Assembly (NCBI GenBank): GCA_016713735.1
Contig: JADJOP010000011.1
Coordinates: forward strand, 62,001 to 126,000
DNA length: 64,000 nucleotides
Direction: 5' to 3'
DNA from: Bryobacterales bacterium
Lineage (GTDB): Bacteria; Acidobacteriota; Terriglobia; Bryobacterales; Bryobacteraceae
Positions 59,906 through 64,000 of this stretch are shown in pieces. Each line of letters opens with the position of its first letter. Positions within the stretch are counted from its first letter, which is position 1. Below the pieces are notes generated by a model. That model did not search any database. It saw only the letters and a program-made list of their open reading frames with translations, and had not been told where the DNA came from. Made by a program: the position numbers and the translations under genes.

Positions 59906-61417
59906 ATGCGGTCCATCACCCGACTCTCGCTGGTTGTCGCCACGGCGCTCACCCTGCTGCTGCCCCTGGGCGCGCAGGACAGTTTTGCCGAATTTGAGAA
60001 AAAGGTGACCGAATTCACCCTCGACAACGGCATGAAGTTCCTCATCGTCGAGCGCCACAATGCTCCCGTGGTCAGCTTCTACACCTATGCCGATGTCGGC
60101 TCCGTGCAGGAAGTGAAGGGCATCACCGGCATGGCCCACATGTTTGAGCACATGGCCTTCAAGGGCACGCGCAAGGTGGGCACCAAGAACTGGCTGGAAG
60201 AGAAGAACTCGCTCGACCGCGTTGACCGCGCCTTCATGGCCCTGCGCGCCGAGCGCGACAAGGGCGACAAGGCCGATAAAGCCAAGCTGGAAGCCCTGCA
60301 AAAGGACTTCGACGCAGCCCAGGAAGGCGCCGGGCAGTTCGTCGTCCAGAACGAGTTTGGCAAGCTGATCGACGGCGCAGGCGGTCGCGGGCTGAATGCC
60401 TCCACGCACAGCGATAAGACGGATTATTACTTCAGCCTGCCCTCGAACGCCGCCGAACTCTGGTTCTATCTCGAGAGCGAGCGCTTCCTCAACCCCGTGC
60501 TGCGCGAGTTCTATAAAGAAGCGGGCGTGGTGCGCGAAGAGCGCCGCATGCGCACCGAGTCGAACCCCATCGGCAAGATGGTGGAAGAGTTCCTCGCCAC
60601 CGCCTATAAGGCTCACCCCTACGGCGAGCCCGGCATCGGCCACATGAGCGACCTGGAGAGCTTCACGCGAATCGAAGCCGAGGCCTTCTTCGACAAGTAC
60701 TACATGGCCTCGAACATCACCTGCGTGATTGCCGGCGACATCGATCCCAAACGCGCCCGCGCCCTGGCCGAGGCCTACTTCGGCCGTCTGCCCAAGCGCG
60801 CCAAGCCGGAACCGTTGCGCATCACCGAGCCCAAGCAGCAAGTGGAACGCCGGCTCACGCTTAAGGCGCAGTCGCAGCCGTGGGTGTTGATCGGCTATCA
60901 CAAACCCGCTGCCACGCATCCAGACGGTCCCATTTACGATGCCATCGGCAGCCTGCTCAGCGAGGGGCGCAGCTCGCGCATGTACCGCCGCCTGGTGACG
61001 GAGAAGAAGATCGTCGCCGGAGCGGGCGGCTTTCCTGATTTCCCTGGCGAGAAATACCCGGCCCTCTTCTTCTTCTATGGCGCAGCCAATCCTGGCAAAA
61101 CGAATGCCGAGGTGGAAAAGGCGATGAGCGACGAGATTGAGGATCTGAAGAAGACCCTGGTGAGCAAGGAAGAGTTGGATGGCGTGAAGCGCCGCGCCCG
61201 CTCCTCCATCATCAATAGCCTCTCCAGCAACACCTCGATCGGGATGACGCTGTCCAAGTTCCAGGTGCTCACCGGCGACTGGCGCAACGTCTTCCGCTAC
61301 CTCGACCAGTTGAACAAGGTGACGCCGGAGGACATCCAGCGCGTCGCCCGCGAAACCTTCATCGATACCAACCGCACCGTCGGATACGTGGAACCGGCCA
61401 AGCCCGCGGCCAACTAG
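59906..61417 (+). CDS. M16-family zinc metallopeptidase, catalytic subunit
   Basis: 503 residues with a signal peptide (LSLVVATALTLLLPLGAQ). The inverted zinc motif HxxEH is intact at 78-82 (MAHMFEHMAFKGT), with a distal candidate Glu in ELWFYLESERF. Between them lies an inserted charged helix (~95-150, LRAERDKGDKADKAKLEALQ). The C-terminal M16 domain includes SLLSEGRSSRMYRRLV. Bacterial M16 enzymes act as pairs in which one member lacks zinc; the next gene (33 bp downstream) is such a partner. Probably a periplasmic oligopeptide protease. Confidence 0.92.
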   Translation: MRSITRLSLVVATALTLLLPLGAQDSFAEFEKKVTEFTLDNGMKFLIVERHNAPVVSFYTYADVGSVQEVKGITGMAHMFEHMAFKGTRKVGTKNWLEEKNSLDRVDRAFMALRAERDKGDKADKAKLEALQKDFDAAQEGAGQFVVQNEFGKLIDGAGGRGLNASTHSDKTDYYFSLPSNAAELWFYLESERFLNPVLREFYKEAGVVREERRMRTESNPIGKMVEEFLATAYKAHPYGEPGIGHMSDLESFTRIEAEAFFDKYYMASNITCVIAGDIDPKRARALAEAYFGRLPKRAKPEPLRITEPKQQVERRLTLKAQSQPWVLIGYHKPAATHPDGPIYDAIGSLLSEGRSSRMYRRLVTEKKIVAGAGGFPDFPGEKYPALFFFYGAANPGKTNAEVEKAMSDEIEDLKKTLVSKEELDGVKRRARSSIINSLSSNTSIGMTLSKFQVLTGDWRNVFRYLDQLNKVTPEDIQRVARETFIDTNRTVGYVEPAKPAAN

Positions 61418-61449
61418 AGAGCGGCAACCAGCAAGGAGACACCCGCACC

Positions 61450-63633
61450 ATGACCCACTCACACCTCATTGCCGCGGCCGCATTCGGATTCGCGCTCATC
61501 GCCTCGGCCCAACAGGCCGCCCCGCCCAAACCCGCTGCCCCCAAAGCCGCGCCGGCGCGTCCCGCCGTGGCCAACCTGCCGAAGGACATCGTCTATCCCA
61601 AGCTGAATGACGTGAAGGTGCCGCAGACGCAGCGCTACGTGCTGCCCAACGGCATGACGGTGTTCCTGTTGGAGGATCACGAATTGCCCACCGTGCGCGC
61701 TTCGGCGATGATCCGCACCGGTTCGCGCTACGAGCCGGCGGAGAAGGCGGGCGTGGCCGCCATCACTGCCGAGGTGATGCGTACCGGCGGCAGCGTTTCC
61801 CGCCCCGGCGACAAGCTCGACGATGAGTTGGACCGCCTGGCCGCCACCGTGGAGTTCGGCATGAGCCGATCCAGCGGCAGCGCCTCCATCTCGTGTTTGA
61901 AAGAAGACTCCGAGCGTGCCTTCACGATTCTTGCCGACCTGTTGCGGAACCCGGCGTTTCCGCAGGACAAGCTGGATCTGGAAAAGCAGCAGGGCCGCGC
62001 CGGCATCTCGCGCCGCAACGACGATGCGATGGGCATTCATGGCCGCGAGATGAGGCGGCTGGTCTACGGCAAGAACAGCCCCTATGCACGGCAAGTGGAA
62101 TACGCGACGCTGGATGCGATCACGCGCGACGACCTGGCCGCCTTCCATAAGCGCTATTACCAGCCGGAAAACCTGATCCTCGGCGTGTGGGGCGACTTCA
62201 ACGCCGCCGAGATGAAAGCGCTCATTGAGCGCACGCTCGGCGCCTGGCCCAAGGGCGGCAATCCGCGCCCCCAAGTCATCGAGGTCGATTCGGCGCTGGC
62301 CGCCAAGCCCGGCGTTTATCACATTGAGAAGTCCGATGTGAATCAGTCCAGCATTGGCCTCATCCGCCTTGCCGACAAGATGAGCGACCCGGCCTACTAT
62401 GCGAACACGGTGATGGCCGATATTCTGGGCGGCGGGTTCGCCTCGCGCTTGTTTAACAAGATCCGCACCGAGATGGGGCTCGCCTATGCCTCCTCGGCCG
62501 GCTACAGCCCGGGCATGGACATTCCCGGCACGATGACGGTTTTCGTGGGCACCAAGAGCGAGACGACGATGAAGGCCCTTGAGGCGATGCGGGGTGAGAT
62601 GAAGAAGCTGGCCGAAGCCGAGGTGACCGACGCGGAGTTAAAGCTCTCCAAGGAGAGCATTCTGAAGGGCGAGGCCTTCGACTACGCCTCCACCGGGCAG
62701 GTGGTGGGCCGCTTGATGAGCTACGAATTTTACGGCTATCCGGCGGACTTCCTGCAGAAGTACCGCGCTGGCATCGAGAAGGTGACCAAGGCCGACGTGC
62801 TGGCCTCGGCGAAGAAGTGGCTGCAGCAGGACCAGTTCATTCTGCTCGTGCTGGGCAAAGCCGCCGACTATGATCAGCCGCTATCGAAGCTCGGCCCGGT
62901 GACGCCGGTCGACGTTTCCATTCCGCAGCCCGAGGGGCCGAAGCTCTCCGAGGCCACTCCGCAGGCCGAGGAACAGGGCAAGGCGCTGCTGGCGAAGGTG
63001 AAGGCCGCGCATGGCGGGGCCGCCATCGATGCCGTGAAGACTGTCTTCCAGAAGGCGGAGATCAAGATCTCCACGCCGCAGGGCGAGATGGCGATTCAGC
63101 AGGAAGCCACTGCATCGCTTGAGGGCAAACAGATTGCCAAGCTGATGACACCGATGGGTGAGATGCTGCAGGGCTTCGATGGAACCGTGGCCTGGGCCAA
63201 GCAGGGTCCGAACGTGCGCGAGGCGCCCGCTTCGCAGGCTGCGCAGGCCAAGCAGGCCATTGTCCGCGACACTGTTTCGCTGCTGCAGAACTTCGCCAAG
63301 CCCGGCTACCAGGTGCAGGCGCTGGCGGGTGAAAAGTTCGAGGGCAAGGATGTGGCCGCGGTGGCCATCACGCACGAAGCCACCAAGATGACGGTGAAAC
63401 TGCTGATCGATCCGGCCACGGGCATGCTCGCCGGCAAGAGCTATACAGGGAATGTGATGGGCCAGCCCGGCAACGTGCTAGAGCGGTTCGTCAAGTTCGG
63501 CGACTTCTCCGGCGTCAAGCTGCCCACGGAGACCATCATCAGCCTCAACGGCCAGAAGGCGATTGAGGCCAGCGTGAAGGAGTGGAAGATCAACCCGGAG
63601 GTTCCCGCAAGCGCGTTTGCCAAGCCTCAGTAG
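61450..63633 (+). CDS. M16-family protein, non-catalytic partner, with extra C-terminal domain
   Basis: 727 residues. Signal MTHSHLIAAAAFGFALIASA and a Pro/Ala linker precede two M16 halves (YVLPNGMTVFLLEDHELPTV, LGGGFASRLFNKIRTEMGLA). At the zinc site the sequence is AGVAAITAEVMRTGG: none of the H, E, H of HxxEH remains, so it should not cleave peptides itself. After ~residue 500 comes a ~200-residue domain (GKALLAKVKAAHGGAAIDAV, GTVAWAKQGPNVREA, TMKVLLIDP-like KMTVKLLIDPATGMLAG) resembling LolA/LolB-like beta folds. It presumably completes the chamber formed with the upstream catalytic subunit. Confidence 0.9.
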   Translation: MTHSHLIAAAAFGFALIASAQQAAPPKPAAPKAAPARPAVANLPKDIVYPKLNDVKVPQTQRYVLPNGMTVFLLEDHELPTVRASAMIRTGSRYEPAEKAGVAAITAEVMRTGGSVSRPGDKLDDELDRLAATVEFGMSRSSGSASISCLKEDSERAFTILADLLRNPAFPQDKLDLEKQQGRAGISRRNDDAMGIHGREMRRLVYGKNSPYARQVEYATLDAITRDDLAAFHKRYYQPENLILGVWGDFNAAEMKALIERTLGAWPKGGNPRPQVIEVDSALAAKPGVYHIEKSDVNQSSIGLIRLADKMSDPAYYANTVMADILGGGFASRLFNKIRTEMGLAYASSAGYSPGMDIPGTMTVFVGTKSETTMKALEAMRGEMKKLAEAEVTDAELKLSKESILKGEAFDYASTGQVVGRLMSYEFYGYPADFLQKYRAGIEKVTKADVLASAKKWLQQDQFILLVLGKAADYDQPLSKLGPVTPVDVSIPQPEGPKLSEATPQAEEQGKALLAKVKAAHGGAAIDAVKTVFQKAEIKISTPQGEMAIQQEATASLEGKQIAKLMTPMGEMLQGFDGTVAWAKQGPNVREAPASQAAQAKQAIVRDTVSLLQNFAKPGYQVQALAGEKFEGKDVAAVAITHEATKMTVKLLIDPATGMLAGKSYTGNVMGQPGNVLERFVKFGDFSGVKLPTETIISLNGQKAIEASVKEWKINPEVPASAFAKPQ

Positions 63634-63678
63634 GCGGGCGCACACTCGCGTCACAGGTGGTCCCGGCAACGCTGTACA

Positions 63679-64000
63679 ATGTTCCTCATGCTCCGCCGTA
63701 CAGCCATTGCACTGGGAATCTCCGCGCCCTGGGCCGCCCCGTCAGCCTTCGCCGCCAAACGAATCGACGTCAGCCGCCTGAGCGCCATCACCGACGAAAT
63801 CGCGCCCGACCAGGCCGGGTCCATCGCCTTCGCACAGCAGTACGGCTTGAAGTGGCTGGAACTGCGCTCCAAGCGCGAAATCAAGAAAGAGTACTTCCAA
63901 CTCCCGGTGGAGCAGATCAAAGCCGATGCCAAGGCGTTTCGCGACGGCGGCGTGGGCATCTCGTTTCTCAACACTTCCATGCTCAAGTTCGCCATTCCCG
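63679..64000 (+). CDS. Sugar phosphate isomerase/epimerase-like protein, N-terminal part
   Basis: The gene runs off the window after ~107 residues. An export-type N-terminus (MLRRTAIALGISAPWAAPSA) is followed by ISRLSAITDEIAPDQ-like text: RLSAITDEIAPDQAGSIAFA, YGLKWLELRSKREIKKEYF and VGISFLNTSMLKFAIP. This is the opening of an AP-endonuclease-2/xylose-isomerase-like TIM barrel, common in exported sugar pathways of this group. ATG 63679 or 63688 could be the start. The assignment is limited by truncation. Confidence 0.7.
   Translation, partial: MFLMLRRTAIALGISAPWAAPSAFAAKRIDVSRLSAITDEIAPDQAGSIAFAQQYGLKWLELRSKREIKKEYFQLPVEQIKADAKAFRDGGVGISFLNTSMLKFAIP

Noticed and set aside
59780..61462. 560-codon leftward frame opposite the M16 peptidase
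   Set aside because: It is antisense to a gene with an intact HxxEH and complete family architecture.
1..64000. CRISPR array, tRNA, rRNA, transposase, integrase or attachment sites
   Set aside because: None seen. All intergenic gaps are below ~260 bp, without repeat-spacer patterns or cloverleaf-like sequence, though I could not run a covariance search.

Overview
The window is high-GC chromosomal DNA, densely coding on both strands. It has no rRNA, tRNA, CRISPR array, phage, integrase or insertion sequence that I can recognise. The gene content points to an acidobacterium, most like the Bryobacterales/Solibacter group. The reasons are many Tat- or Sec-exported sugar enzymes (DUF1080, Gfo/Idh, PL22, CBM9-like, exported sulfatase and vanadium haloperoxidase), exported amidohydrolases, M16 protease pairs, a BamD lipoprotein and TolC/HlyD efflux parts. 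The taxonomy is inferred from style and content, not from a marker gene.

Layout. 0-8.8 kb: a truncated HlyD adaptor, a membrane HD-GYP/GAF/GGDEF cyclic-di-GMP enzyme, a beta-propeller, a DUF3500 protein, a DUF423 membrane protein, a parallel beta-helix protein and a glycerol-dehydrogenase-like enzyme. 8.9-16.1 kb: an exported SelA-like PLP enzyme with an extra beta domain, a CBM9-like protein, a PIG-L deacetylase, an exported RidA, and a three-gene overlapping operon (HpcH/HpaI aldolase and two amidohydrolases). 16.3-22.4 kb: a tandem pair of unknown exported proteins, PspC, YajQ, a response regulator, BamD, Rpe and RsmB. 22.4-25.6 kb: PL22 lyase, DUF1080 and Gfo/Idh. 25.7-31.0 kb: TtcA, a DUF47/PiT phosphate pair, an unknown exported protein and TolC. 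31.2-40.5 kb: TruA, a frameshifted multi-pass membrane protein, a sugar-acid dehydratase, a frameshifted hybrid sensor kinase, YmdB-type phosphoesterase, YrdC and MutM.

40.5-47.5 kb: three tandem zinc-ribbon membrane proteins (two decayed), an FAD oxidoreductase, SAM hydroxide adenosyltransferase, cysteine desulfurase overlapping mnmA, and an LpxL-type acyltransferase. 47.5-53.6 kb: an operon of sulfatase, methyltransferase, GNAT and Kup, divergent from a vanadium haloperoxidase. 53.6-58.7 kb: two tightly divergent operons of little-known membrane proteins. One side has two PepSY-TM proteins, a PH-like membrane protein and a methyltransferase. The other has a His-rich polytopic protein and a His/Met-rich exported protein whose mature N-terminus may be histidine. 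This is the best candidate for an undescribed, probably metal-handling, system. 58.9-64 kb: a KirBac channel, an M16 peptidase pair (one catalytic, one without its zinc site), and the start of a sugar isomerase-like protein.

Functional themes are tRNA/rRNA modification (TtcA, MnmA with its sulfur donor, TruA, YrdC, RsmB), potassium and phosphate transport, envelope biogenesis (BamD, LpxL, TolC) and exported carbohydrate or sugar-acid catabolism. At least six otherwise normal genes are broken by small indels, most of them beside short homopolymer runs. That suggests assembly errors as much as real gene decay, so product lengths near those sites should be treated with care.
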